From assembly GCA_003153555.1 (NCBI GenBank), contig PLZS01000122.1:1-49887 (forward strand): a stretch of 49,887 nt of DNA, in the 5' to 3' direction. Shown here piece by piece: positions 42,235 through 49,887 of this stretch. The number at the start of each line of letters is the position of its first letter. Within the stretch, counting starts at the first letter, position 1. The notes under the pieces were generated by a model. The model was not told where the DNA came from, did no database searches, and saw nothing but the letters and a program-made list of their open reading frames with translations. The stretch comes from Candidatus Melainabacteria bacterium. Its GTDB lineage: Bacteria > Cyanobacteriota > Vampirovibrionia > Obscuribacterales > Obscuribacteraceae. The position numbers and the translations under genes were made by a program.

Positions 42235-43038
42235 CTATTGTTTCGGCGGAAGGTGTGCGAGCTCGTTGATTTTCGTCTCCGCTTCAATTTCCTTACAGCA
42301 ATCTACCAGCTGATGCCCTTCTTGCGAACTTGCGCATAATAAGTTTGGAGATGTTTGATCGGCAAAATCTACATAAACAATCTGTGGAACGAGATAGTTT
42401 CCATCTTCGCGGTCAGGCAGGAGCGCATTGGCGGGCAATGAAGGAATATTTAAAGCATTCACAAACTTAAACAGGTGCTCAACATGTTTTCGGGAAATCT
42501 TTGTCATACCGCTCATTCCGCCATGTTTGCCTACTCTTTGATCAGACCCAATTGAGGACGACACATTGTCGACGGTATAATTGACCCTTCCATCCGGATG
42601 AATTAAGAGTGCATGACTGAGCGTATTTGCGCCGCCTGTGTCGACGATGAGAACGCCGTCTCTGCTTGCGGCGACTTTGTCCGCGTCGGCGCGCGAAATC
42701 TCGCGATTCACTTGATCGATCATTTGCCCAAGCTTGCTGTGAACTGCTCTGGCGATCTCCATTCTGCTCTCGAAACCCGGCTCAAATGGCGGTTCTTTTA
42801 GAGTCTGCTGATATGCTGAAACATCTACTCCTGCTCTGCGTGCGTACGCCAATGCTTGCAGCAAGGTTGATTTCTCGTGGCGAATTGCTTGTGCCTGGGC
42901 ATTCGAGCTAACGCTGAGAAAAATCCAGCTGTGAATCAGTACCGATATTTGGATGCACAATGACATGCGCGCCCGGTTGTTGGTAAGCAGAGATTGACGG
43001 CCCGATTTTTCCATCATGTAGTCCATAGTAGCTGCCAT
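42235..43038 (-). CDS. Exported protein of unknown function (267 aa)
   Basis: The first residues are poorly resolved; M25 (R-M-S-L-C-I-Q) directly before a hydrophobic core is an alternative start. A signal peptide spans ~25-49 (core IQISVLIHSWIFLSV, then S-N-A-Q-A). The mature part has a predicted beta-rich middle (D-G-V-L-I-V-D-T-G-G, G-R-V-N-Y-T-V-D-N) and a Cys-containing C-terminus with V-D-F-A-D-Q-T-S-P-N-L-L-C. No catalytic motif is recognised. A short copy of its C-terminal coding sequence survives at 43681-43743 next to the PIG-L gene, so a second paralogue once stood there. Confidence 0.6.
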   Translation of the reverse strand: MAATMDYMMEKSGRQSLLTNNRARMSLCIQISVLIHSWIFLSVSSNAQAQAIRHEKSTLLQALAYARRAGVDVSAYQQTLKEPPFEPGFESRMEIARAVHSKLGQMIDQVNREISRADADKVAASRDGVLIVDTGGANTLSHALLIHPDGRVNYTVDNVSSSIGSDQRVGKHGGMSGMTKISRKHVEHLFKFVNALNIPSLPANALLPDREDGNYLVPQIVYVDFADQTSPNLLCASSQEGHQLVDCCKEIEAETKINELAHLPPKQ

Positions 43039-43108
43039 TGAACGAAAGCATAATCATGTTTTCACGTCTCATGATTCAGGAAAAACCCTGTAGACAATCC
43101 ACAGTGCT

Positions 43109-43138
43109 CTGACAGCGAAACGGCAAATATGCTAGTCT
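43109..43138 (+). promoter_or_regulatory. Promoter-like sequence for the 43272 gene
   Basis: CTGACA (43109-43114), 18-bp spacer, TAGTCT (43133-43138). Transcription would start just before the inverted repeat at 43151. Confidence 0.3.
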
Positions 43139-43150
43139 CTATTTTTCTAG

Positions 43151-43200
43151 GCGGTAACGTGACGAGCACTTTTACGCAGACTGCAACCGAGCGTTACCGC
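43151..43200 (+). promoter_or_regulatory. Perfect 9-bp inverted repeat in the leader of the 43272 gene
   Basis: GCGGTAACG (43151-43159) and CGTTACCGC (43192-43200), separated by 32 bases. It could fold in the leader RNA or be an operator bound by a dimer. Confidence 0.45.
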
Positions 43201-43271
43201 TGTTCACCCGACCTCATTTGTGTTGTTGCCGGTGAGGGCGGCTTGAAGAATGATGATTGAGGTAATTCCAA

Positions 43272-43658
43272 ATGTTCTCCTTGAAACAATTGTCCAATAC
43301 AGCAGCAATCCTGTTTGCAAGCGCCTTCATGCTGATTACCTCTGTTGTGATCGGCTTTTATGGACAGCCCGCACATGCAGAGTCGGAAGCCTCATCTGAA
43401 GCAGGACTGGAGGCACCCACCTTGGCACGGCGCCGCAACAGGCGCATCAACAGGCAGCATATGATGCAAGAGCGCGCCCACGAGCGACAGGTGCGCGTGC
43501 ATCAAGAAAAGACGGATCGAACTTTGCAGAATCGTTCAGATAAGGATTTCGTCCACAACTACGGATCCAAGCGTCGCCGCCGAGGGCTACTGCAACCAAG
43601 CCAACAGCAGCAACAACAGTCTCAAGCCAAACAAGGGCAGCCCCAGTCGACAAAATAG
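43272..43658 (+). CDS. Exported, strongly basic small protein (128 aa)
   Basis: ATG after GAGGTAATT. A signal peptide covers ~1-36 (core AAILFASAFMLITSVVIGF, cleavage after A-H-A). The mature part is Arg/Lys-rich (ARRRNRRINRQ, GSKRRRRG) and ends in a Gln-rich tail. No fold or catalytic motif is evident; it probably binds anionic envelope material or nucleic acid, by composition only. It is divergent from the 42235-43038 gene and preceded by an inverted repeat in its leader. Confidence 0.65.
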   Translation: MFSLKQLSNTAAILFASAFMLITSVVIGFYGQPAHAESEASSEAGLEAPTLARRRNRRINRQHMMQERAHERQVRVHQEKTDRTLQNRSDKDFVHNYGSKRRRRGLLQPSQQQQQQSQAKQGQPQSTK

Positions 43659-43680
43659 ATTGGCTTGATAAATTAGCGTC

Positions 43681-43743
43681 GTGACCTTCTTTTGAGGTGG
43701 CGCACAAATTGGGAGAAGTTTGATCGGCAAAGTCCACGAAAAT
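43681..43743 (-). pseudogene. C-terminal fragment of a paralogue of the 42235-43038 gene
   Basis: Minus-strand sequence encodes F-V-D-F-A-D-Q-T-S-P-N-L-C-A-T-S-K-E-G-H, matching Y-V-D-F-A-D-Q-T-S-P-N-L-L-C-A-S-S-Q-E-G-H of the intact gene. Homology begins exactly at the stop codon of the PIG-L gene and has no start of its own. It is a remnant cut by the arrival of the catalase/PIG-L pair, or by a deletion. Confidence 0.75.
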
Positions 43744-44433
43744 TCACCAGACGACGCGAATGAATGTTTCTCTCATGCCCATGGCTTCAGCCTTTCGGAT
43801 GACATGCTGACAGTCGCCCCATTGACTTGTGTGCGCGGACAAAGCAGCTTTTTTTGATTCGAATGGTGCTCCGGTGATGTCGATAAAGCAGTTGGGCTCT
43901 CGATAATTGACGATCAGTAGAGTTTGAACTTCATGTGCAGGCAGATCTGGCAATTCGTTTTTATTTCTGGCATACGGATAAACTGCGTCGATCGTCGCTA
44001 GTCCGACCGCCCGATGATCGGCATGATTGACTCCCCAGGCGGGATCGAGGATGTTTGTGTCAAGGGCGATTACTATATTTGGACGAATTTTCCTGATCGC
44101 TTGTACGATGCTATCGATCAATTCCCGATTGTATGTGACCTGACCATCAGGTAGTCCTATAAACTGGACATGGTGAACGCCCAAAATTTCAGCGGCGGCA
44201 ATTTGTTCGGACGCTCTTACTGCCGAAATTTGTTCTCCGGAGAGTGCTCCACTGGCATCACCTTTGTCTCCCCGCGTCGCGCAAAGGTAGAAGACTTCCG
44301 CACCAGCTTGTGTAAGCCGGGCAATGGTTCCACCAAGATAGAAGTCGGAGTCATCCGGATGGGCAAACACCACCAGCACTTTCTGCCCGTCAAGCGCGGC
44401 TGGAGACCATTCTGCTGCTATGGCTTCATGCAT
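43744..44433 (-). CDS. PIG-L (LmbE-type) deacetylase family protein
   Basis: 229 aa from ATG 44433, with AGGA 6 bases upstream and the catalase stop 10 bases before it; longer in-frame starts would lie inside the catalase gene. The fold motifs are VLVVFAHPDDSDF near residue 20-32 (zinc ligands H, D, D) and N-H-A-D-H-R-A-V-G near 137-145 (third zinc ligand and catalytic His). The family removes N-acetyl groups from sugars such as GlcNAc derivatives or thiol-precursor glycosides. The substrate here is unknown. The tight spacing makes it the second gene of a catalase operon, which would fit a role in oxidative-stress metabolism, though that is inference. Confidence 0.85.
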   Translation of the reverse strand: MHEAIAAEWSPAALDGQKVLVVFAHPDDSDFYLGGTIARLTQAGAEVFYLCATRGDKGDASGALSGEQISAVRASEQIAAAEILGVHHVQFIGLPDGQVTYNRELIDSIVQAIRKIRPNIVIALDTNILDPAWGVNHADHRAVGLATIDAVYPYARNKNELPDLPAHEVQTLLIVNYREPNCFIDITGAPFESKKAALSAHTSQWGDCQHVIRKAEAMGMRETFIRVVW

Positions 44434-44443
44434 CGAGTTCCTG

Positions 44444-45949
44444 TTAGCTTGCAGCTCCTTGTTGAACTGTGACTTCTTCGCCGACATTTTTCTTGCGCAG
44501 TTCTTTGATGCGTTTATCCAAGCGACTTCCGAAGTCATTGTCGGCGTTGCGGAAGTGGCTCAGACTGCGCTGGATGATGTCGTCTTTGGTGACTGCAGAC
44601 AATCCACCAGCAATGTTTTCAATCAGTCTGAATTTTTCTTCCGCGCTCATCAGCCGGTACAAATCTCCCGCTTGAACAAAGTCATTGTCATCGGCATGAT
44701 GTGTTTGCTTTTGGGCAGCCACTTCACCGGTTACATTGATCGGCCTGGTGTACGGTTGTTTTGTTTCCACGGGGCCGTTAAAGCTATTTGGCTCGTAGTT
44801 TTTCGCCCGGCAACCGTTATCGTCGAAGCGCATCGCTCCGTCTCTTCCATAGTTTGCGGCTTCGCAAGCGTGGGGACGATTGACTGGCAATGCAGTGTGA
44901 TTCACACCGAGCCTGTAACGCTGAGCGTCTCCGTATGCGAAAAGCCGTCCTTGCAACATTTTGTCAGGTGATGGTCCGATGCCTGGTACGAAGTTACCTG
45001 GATTAAACGCGGCTTGTTCAACGTCAGCAAAGTAATTCTCAGGATTGCGATTTAAAACTAAGCGACCAATTTCTTGTCTTGGATAATCCTTTTGCGACCA
45101 GACTTTCGTTAAGTCAAAGGGATTGAAACGATACTTGGCTGCATCTTCAAGTGGCATCACCTGTATCGATACGGTCCATGAGGGAAACTCGCCTTTATCT
45201 ATTGAATCAAGCAAATCCAAATGGAGGAAATTTGGCTGCTCGCCAGCGACTTTAGCTGCCTCTTCGGTCGTTAAACACTTGATTCCCTGGTCTGTTTTGA
45301 AGTGATATTTGATCCAAAAAGCCTGTCCATCCGCGTTCGTCCATTCGAAGGTGTGGGAGCCGAAGCCGTCCATATTCCTGTAGCTGTAGGGAATGCCGCG
45401 ATCGCCAAATAACCACGTGAATTGATGGGTTGCCTCCGGCGATAAGGAGAAGAAATCCCAGGCATTGTCAGGTTCTTGAACGTGTGTGTAGGGGTCTCGT
45501 TTTTGCGAGTGGATGAAGTCAGGAAATTTAAGCGGATCGCGGAGGAAAAAGATGGGCGTGTTGTTGCCGACCAGATCGTAGTTGCCATCTTCAGTGTAAA
45601 ACTTGAGAGCGAAGCCTCGCGGATCGCGCACGGTATCAGGTGAGCCGCTTTCCAGGGCTACCGTGGAAAATCTGATGAACACTTCTGTTTTTTTACCGAC
45701 GGAGTTAAGGAACTTCGCTTTTGTGTAACGGCTCACATCCTTCGTCACCTCGAAATAACCATATGCGCCGGAGCCTCTGGCATGAACAACTCGCTCAGGG
45801 ATTCTCTCTCTATGGAAGCGGGCCAACTTTTCGAGGAGATGATGATCTTGGAGCACGATTGGCCCATCAGCGCCTGCAGTCTGAGAATTTTGATTGTCCA
45901 CGACAGGTGCACCAGCTTCCGTCGTTAACCGTTTCTTTTCATCCGTCAC
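44444..45949 (-). CDS. Monofunctional heme catalase (small-subunit type)
   Basis: 501 aa from GTG 45949, which follows GGAGGG at 8-9 bases and gives the usual head M-T-D-E-K-K-R-L-T-T-E-A-G-A-P-V; in-frame upstream starts are non-homologous. Signature motifs are present: distal H56 in R-F-x-R-E-R-x-x-E-R-V-V-H-A-R-G, distal Asn in D-L-V-G-N-N-T-P-I-F-F (~129), and the heme-ligand Tyr in R-L-F-A-Y-G-D-A-Q-R-Y-R-L-G (~340). Length fits clade-3 small-subunit catalases without the C-terminal flavodoxin-like domain. It converts hydrogen peroxide to water and oxygen in the cytoplasm. Followed 10 bp later by the PIG-L gene, probably co-transcribed. Confidence 0.96.
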   Translation of the reverse strand: MTDEKKRLTTEAGAPVVDNQNSQTAGADGPIVLQDHHLLEKLARFHRERIPERVVHARGSGAYGYFEVTKDVSRYTKAKFLNSVGKKTEVFIRFSTVALESGSPDTVRDPRGFALKFYTEDGNYDLVGNNTPIFFLRDPLKFPDFIHSQKRDPYTHVQEPDNAWDFFSLSPEATHQFTWLFGDRGIPYSYRNMDGFGSHTFEWTNADGQAFWIKYHFKTDQGIKCLTTEEAAKVAGEQPNFLHLDLLDSIDKGEFPSWTVSIQVMPLEDAAKYRFNPFDLTKVWSQKDYPRQEIGRLVLNRNPENYFADVEQAAFNPGNFVPGIGPSPDKMLQGRLFAYGDAQRYRLGVNHTALPVNRPHACEAANYGRDGAMRFDDNGCRAKNYEPNSFNGPVETKQPYTRPINVTGEVAAQKQTHHADDNDFVQAGDLYRLMSAEEKFRLIENIAGGLSAVTKDDIIQRSLSHFRNADNDFGSRLDKRIKELRKKNVGEEVTVQQGAAS

Positions 45950-46129
45950 TGTGACAGCCCTCCTGCGCTTTTCCCACGTATCTTCTGTGCTGTAGTCAAT
46001 CAACAACAGATGCGACTTTGACAAGTGCACTTGTGATCCTGGAACTCAGCTTTGGCACAGATCCTAGCACTTATTCTGTGACCATTTGGGATACGTGGAT
46101 GTCAGTCTGCAACCACATCAGTCTCAAAT

Positions 46130-48214
46130 TTACCTGGCCGCTACTGACTCCGCTGCGTCGGCTATCTCAGCGGTCAAGTCCTTGGAGAGAAAGGCGCGGA
46201 ACTCGGCTTTCTTATCAGCTATTTGACCAAGCACCTGGGCTAGATCGCTATTTGCCTTGACCAGCTGGTCTTCGGCTTGGTCAATGGCTTTGCGATAGCG
46301 GTCGCCTCCTGTGCCGAGAGTGCGCACGTTTTCTCTTGCCCGCTCTTGGTCGGCCTGATACCGGGCAACTTGTTCTCTCAGCTGCCGCTCCGTCTTTTGC
46401 AGGACAAATATCTCCTCACGCCGCTTGGAGACCTCATCTAGGAACGCCATGAACTTTGCATCAACGTAGTTCTGAGAGTGAGCCCAGGTCAACTCAGGTA
46501 TTTTGAAGAGATCAAAATTCTCCAGATAGACGTGCGTTTGCACATCAGTTTCTTCAGGCACCACCTGTGATACCGCTTCTTTGGGATCTAATTCCACTCT
46601 AAAGCGGTAAAAATGCTCTGTTGTCTCGACGGGTTTTTCAAGTCCAACGTAGTTTCGTTGGGCTACGACAGGATGCTCAATGAAAATGATTTTCTTCCGG
46701 TCGGTCAAATTCTCAAGGTGGTAAACCTTTTTGTGCTGCTGCTTGTAATCGAAATAAAGGTAATTATTAACGACTCGCACGCGCCAGATTGGCTTGTTCA
46801 CGGACTCCTGCCGCACAATTACATGAACACCAAGGTCAGTCGCGTAGGCAATGAAGCGTGTATCATCCGGTTTTACGACATCGAGCAGAGCTTCTCCGGC
46901 GTAAGCATTGCTTTCCATAATAGTCACAGGTCCTGACTCCAGGGTCAGGCCTGTAGTGTTTTTGAGCTTGATTGCGCAGAATGGATTCTTTGCATTGCGA
47001 TTCTCATTGTAGAGCGAAATTCGTTCGCCTTCTATTGTCTGCTGCACGATTGTAATCAGGGCCGAGCTGTTTCGAGGCACCGTCACCGGTGCCTCAATTC
47101 TGTATTCGAACAGCTCACCGGTTGATTGGGTCGCTACTCCAATCGAGACGCCAAGATTTTCTGAGAATATTCTGTCAATCTCTTGGTCGTCCACCGAGTA
47201 TAGACCACCCCCAGAACCAGCAGCCATGCCGCCAAGCGTCATGCCTTGCGGCGATCCCCATGACCCCGTTTGACCTGAGGCTGGTGATGATGCCGGTGCT
47301 GGTGCAGCTAACGTTTGCCTCATCCTGGCAGCCGGCTCAGCCTGGGCTGCTTGATGTCCGCGCTCAGCCACAAACGGTCGTGATGAATCAACTCCCTGCG
47401 GATTGATCGTTGGGCGTTGCGGTTGAACAGGATCGTACAGCGGCTGGATAAAAGAAATTGGTGATGCGCTGACGAGCGTCATCTGCACGTCATCCCAATC
47501 TTCTTCCTGGGTATTGTCGACAATTGCAGATCCCTGAATGATTAATTGATCGTCTGTGGCAACCAGCCGATAACTCGTTTTCCAAATAGGCGATGGAATC
47601 GAATAGGCAATAGTTAAATCATGCTCGTCCGTGTCATTGACTTGCACCTTTAACAACTTGCGATCCTTTTTGCGTGTCGCTTGAAACAAGAGTTCAAGCT
47701 GTTGTTGAATCTCGTTGGCCAGCGAGGGATCATTGACGCTGATATTCCTGATCGATGACAAAGCGATGCGCTGCATGCTTTTCTCATCACTGTAGAGAAC
47801 AACTTGATGCTCCCTGATTACAGACTCACCGACAAGCACAAGCGTTTCATCAAGACCGATAATGCGCCCCGTCAGAGTTTCTCCGGAGTGGTCTACCGTA
47901 ACTGGCGCGCCCTTCAACTGGACGATCAGTTCGACCATGCCCTGGCAATTGCGAAGGTCGAAACCAAACTCAGACAATCGAGTCTCCAGAGTTTTCGATG
48001 ATTCGTATGTTATCGCTGAGACCTTCCGTCCACCCGCACTCAATACAAGCAAAGACTTGAGCATGTCGTCGATTTCATCCGGACCGCACATCAACTCGAT
48101 TTCGCCAGGACCTTGAAACTTGCCTGATCTCTCAAAGTAACCGATGCCATGCTTGTACAAGGCGATTCGCTTGAGCGGGATCGAGTTCTTCTTTTCATCG
48201 TGAGGCATCATCAT
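46130..48214 (-). CDS. DUF4139 domain-containing protein (694 aa)
   Basis: The N-terminal ~200 residues form a beta-rich domain. The W-K-T-S-Y-R-L motif (~210) followed by (I)-V-D-N-T-x-E-E-D-W-D-D-V-x-M-T-L-V-S marks the DUF4139 core seen in the mucoidy-inhibitor-A-like group. A low-complexity Ala/Pro/Gly/Ser linker spans ~275-345. The C-terminal ~100 residues are a long coiled coil (E-R-Q-L-R-E-Q-V-A-R-Y-Q-A-D-Q-E-R). No signal peptide or membrane segment, so the location is cytoplasmic. The biochemical function of the family is not established. The start shown has three consecutive Met codons; which is used is uncertain. Confidence 0.85.
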   Translation of the reverse strand: MMMPHDEKKNSIPLKRIALYKHGIGYFERSGKFQGPGEIELMCGPDEIDDMLKSLLVLSAGGRKVSAITYESSKTLETRLSEFGFDLRNCQGMVELIVQLKGAPVTVDHSGETLTGRIIGLDETLVLVGESVIREHQVVLYSDEKSMQRIALSSIRNISVNDPSLANEIQQQLELLFQATRKKDRKLLKVQVNDTDEHDLTIAYSIPSPIWKTSYRLVATDDQLIIQGSAIVDNTQEEDWDDVQMTLVSASPISFIQPLYDPVQPQRPTINPQGVDSSRPFVAERGHQAAQAEPAARMRQTLAAPAPASSPASGQTGSWGSPQGMTLGGMAAGSGGGLYSVDDQEIDRIFSENLGVSIGVATQSTGELFEYRIEAPVTVPRNSSALITIVQQTIEGERISLYNENRNAKNPFCAIKLKNTTGLTLESGPVTIMESNAYAGEALLDVVKPDDTRFIAYATDLGVHVIVRQESVNKPIWRVRVVNNYLYFDYKQQHKKVYHLENLTDRKKIIFIEHPVVAQRNYVGLEKPVETTEHFYRFRVELDPKEAVSQVVPEETDVQTHVYLENFDLFKIPELTWAHSQNYVDAKFMAFLDEVSKRREEIFVLQKTERQLREQVARYQADQERARENVRTLGTGGDRYRKAIDQAEDQLVKANSDLAQVLGQIADKKAEFRAFLSKDLTAEIADAAESVAAR

Positions 48215-48556
48215 TATGCTCCTGGGAAGCGCGTAGCTTTTACGCGCGTGCTTGTAGCTATGACTCCAGAGTTATGATTTTAGTCTGGTTCGTTGAACTG
48301 CGCATTAGTCCACCCGTTGCAGCTTGTTTTGGATTGGTGATGTCGGCAAGGATGCCAGTACTCCCAGGGCAAAAAGAGCGGGATGATGCTGCCACCATGG
48401 ACGCTGCCGCCTGAGCTTGGTTTTGTTCATATTATAATGTATAGTAAAAATTTTGAAAGGAAAAGACAGCAGAAACGCCCTGGCGGGGTATCGCTGCTGC
48501 TTCTCCGTCTGTTCACAACCGGGGTCCGAACCGGATTGTTCGGACCCCGGGCAAAT
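48215..48556. other. Intergenic region with a strong hairpin
   Basis: Contains the hairpin at 48519-48550 and an AT-rich block around 48421-48460 that could include a promoter for the minus-strand 46130-48214 gene. No gene is supported. Confidence 0.4.
48519..48550 (-). terminator. 13-bp perfect hairpin behind the isochorismatase-like gene
   Basis: CCGGGGTCCGAAC, loop CGGATT, GTTCGGACCCCGG. The stem is perfect and GC-rich and ends 6 bases beyond the stop of the minus-strand gene. No U-tract follows on that strand, so it may be a processing or partial terminator structure. Confidence 0.55.
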
Positions 48557-49060
48557 TCAATCCGCCATCTCGAGCTCTGCCGAGCGGTCATGCTCGACAG
48601 CTCCGATGCTCACTGCACGCAGGTTGTGCGCACGCGGAAACAAGTGCCACTTGTTACCGTGCTCGGCACCACAAGCTTCCTTGACGACCTCGACCGTTGA
48701 GCCGGGCATCTTGGAAGCGAGTTCGCGCGCCGTGTCCCTGACGCAGACATGAGTGTCCACGCCACAAACAACAAACGCGCTGGTGTCATAAAGTCCTCGC
48801 TCGCAAGCGGCGAGAACTTCTGCCGAACCGTCGCATCCCTGCTTCTGCTCGATGACGAACTGGTCGTAGCGCCGCACTCGCCGCAGCAGTCGCGAGAGCG
48901 TCGGACCATCGAGGAACTCCAGAAAAACAACCAACGAGTCTGCGCGTACCGCTTCGCGGACGAGCAGCTCGACGGCGTCAATGACTTCAGGCGTCATGCA
49001 CTGCCGGTAACCGGGTTGCATGTCCACCACCACCAGTACCTTGCCGGTGAGGTCAATCAT
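48557..49060 (-). CDS. Isochorismatase-family cysteine hydrolase (167 aa)
   Basis: ATG after AAGGGAGA. Catalytic triad positions of the family are present: D13 in L-V-V-V-D-M-Q, K73 in I-E-Q-K-x-x-x-D-G-S, and C106 in C-G-V-D-T-H-V-C-V-R-D-T-A. The protein is a little shorter than typical members (180-210 aa). Members hydrolyse isochorismate, nicotinamide or similar amides; nothing here decides which. It is GC-richer than the kinases, and next upstream on the same strand is an unrecognised gene 66 bp away. Confidence 0.75.
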   Translation of the reverse strand: MIDLTGKVLVVVDMQPGYRQCMTPEVIDAVELLVREAVRADSLVVFLEFLDGPTLSRLLRRVRRYDQFVIEQKQGCDGSAEVLAACERGLYDTSAFVVCGVDTHVCVRDTARELASKMPGSTVEVVKEACGAEHGNKWHLFPRAHNLRAVSIGAVEHDRSAELEMAD

Positions 49061-49126
49061 CGCAGTCTCCCTTTTCTCCGCTAAGCGGTTGTTTGAGAAG
49101 TGCTTGGATTTACTGGAACTTCTGGA

Positions 49127-49507
49127 CTAGCTGTTGGCTGCCGGTGCGCGGTCGCCGATCAGCTCGAGCAGTTTGCTCTCAGCCGATTCGGGCAGGCACG
49201 ACGTGTCGAAGGTCGTGTCCATGGGCTCGGCGCTGCCGTCGTCTTTGCGGATGCGCCACACGGCCATGAAGATGGCTCGGTTGGAGCTCTGCCACTCGGT
49301 CGGGTCGAAGTTGGCCTGCTCGCGCTGGCTCGTCTCCGAGAGGTTGAGGGCGTCGATGAGGGCGCGCTTGGCACCGACAAACGACGGGCGGTAGAGCATG
49401 GGCTCGAGCGGCTTGACGTCGACGCAGTCGCCGAGGTCACGCAACACGACGCACTTGACGATGGCATCGTGCTGCTCGTCAATCACTTGGATCATGGGAA
49501 GCAACAT
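49127..49507 (-). CDS. Hypothetical protein (126 aa)
   Basis: ATG after GAGAGGA at 6 bases, a strong site. Soluble, acidic, with two conserved-looking blocks (V-K-C-V-V-L-R-D-L-G-D-C-V-D-V and N-R-A-I-F-M-A-V-W-R-I-R) but no family I recognise. GC-rich codon use matches its neighbours at 48.5-49.9 kb. It is 60 bp from the upstream partial gene and may share its transcript. Confidence 0.6.
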   Translation of the reverse strand: MLLPMIQVIDEQHDAIVKCVVLRDLGDCVDVKPLEPMLYRPSFVGAKRALIDALNLSETSQREQANFDPTEWQSSNRAIFMAVWRIRKDDGSAEPMDTTFDTSCLPESAESKLLELIGDRAPAANS

Positions 49508-49567
49508 AGCGAATCCTCTCTTTCTAGGTTGATGAAAGGACCCGTTGGAAGCGGGTCGGGTTGATGG

Positions 49568-49887
49568 TCAGAACAGGTTGAGTTGCACTGGTTTGCCCAG
49601 GACAACGGCTTTCTCAGGCGCGGCTGCCTGAACGACGGGTGGCGGCGGCGGTGGTGGCGGCGGCGGTGCCTCGACAACTGCCTGCGTTTGAGCCGACAGA
49701 ACGAAAGCACCGTCACCCGCTACCGCAATGCGACCAGCGACTCTCTGGAGTTTCCAGATGACGCTGTAGATTTTCATCTGCTTGAACTTCTGGCTGGTGT
49801 ACCAACCGTCATGTTCGACGATGTCGGCGATTTTGAATTTCCGCCAAGCATTGCCGTCCCAAAGCAGACCCGTGAAGAAGCCGGAAT
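49568..49887 (-). CDS. C-terminal part of a hypothetical protein with a poly-proline linker (5' partial)
   Basis: The minus-strand frame stays open to the window edge: reading from 49886 it begins S-G-F-F-T-G-L-L-W-D-G-N-A-W-R-K-F-K and runs 105 residues. An internal ATG at 49777 is therefore probably not the start. The visible part has a small Trp-rich basic segment, a 10-proline run and a short Val/Ala/Pro tail ending Q-L-N-L-F, a composition typical of a linker or exposed C-terminus. No family is recognised. Confidence 0.6.
   Translation of the reverse strand, partial: SGFFTGLLWDGNAWRKFKIADIVEHDGWYTSQKFKQMKIYSVIWKLQRVAGRIAVAGDGAFVLSAQTQAVVEAPPPPPPPPPPVVQAAAPEKAVVLGKPVQLNLF

Noticed and set aside
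43447..43737. 96-codon minus-strand ORF
   Set aside because: Only its first ~20 residues are meaningful, as a remnant of another gene. The rest is antisense to the exported basic protein.
1..49887. tRNA, rRNA, insertion sequences, integrase or phage structural genes
   Set aside because: No characteristic sequences or protein motifs were seen. The kinase duplications have no transposase or terminal inverted repeats.

Overview
The window is bacterial and gene-dense. It mixes long intact genes with stretches of decayed sequence, repeats and very small ORFs. Base composition is intermediate over most of the window and visibly more GC-rich from about 41.0 to 41.9 kb and from about 48.5 kb to the end. 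Most non-kinase genes have clear purine-rich ribosome binding sites. No rRNA, tRNA, CRISPR array, transposase or integrase was seen. The lineage cannot be fixed from the sequence. The giant repeat proteins, PGDYG-like modules, RDD-TPR protein and families of paralogous sensor kinases recall large-genome, non-photosynthetic relatives of cyanobacteria (Obscuribacterales-like), but this is only an impression.

Layout. (1) 2-8612: the 3' part of a giant protein (2468 residues visible, 5' end outside the window) that ends in a zeta-toxin-like P-loop kinase, with small ORFs and a TPR-like protein behind it. (2) 8613-9034: remnant of a short-chain dehydrogenase gene. (3) 9035-15066: an accessory stretch with a repeat-bearing protein, a two-gene operon of related helical proteins, an OmpR-type response regulator and several small genes. 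(4) 15067-24576: three tandem paralogous double-module histidine kinases of one subfamily (A). (5) 24661-27013: a GspE-N-like repeat protein and an exported protein. (6) 27352-37425: two histidine kinases of a second subfamily (B) that flank an RDD-TPR membrane protein and three tandem TadE-like pilin paralogues. (7) 37445-40375: a fourth subfamily-A kinase on the minus strand. (8) 40376-49887: housekeeping and accessory genes, namely a Clp-N-like protein, two exported proteins, PIG-L deacetylase, catalase, a DUF4139 protein, an isochorismatase-family hydrolase and two unrecognised proteins.

Two observations may belong to one system. First, all six kinases contain two complete sensor-HAMP-DHp-CA modules. 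In every one, module 1 has lost its phospho-acceptor His (changed to Glu, Asp or Gln) while keeping a complete ATP-binding domain. Module 2 keeps the canonical SHELRTPL box, while its ATP-binding domain has eroded to varying degrees. Each polypeptide therefore looks like two complementary half-kinases, with one membrane module feeding phosphate to the other. Second, a 29-bp upstream element made of 11-bp steps recurs at nine intergenic positions. Eight lie in two clusters around the response regulator and the small genes near it, and one lies just beyond the subfamily-A array. All nine point the same way relative to the gene downstream, and one lies upstream of the regulator gene itself. The kinases carry no receiver domain, and the window encodes one complete response regulator. 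The simplest reading is that several split kinases converge on that regulator, which binds these elements. That link is inference.
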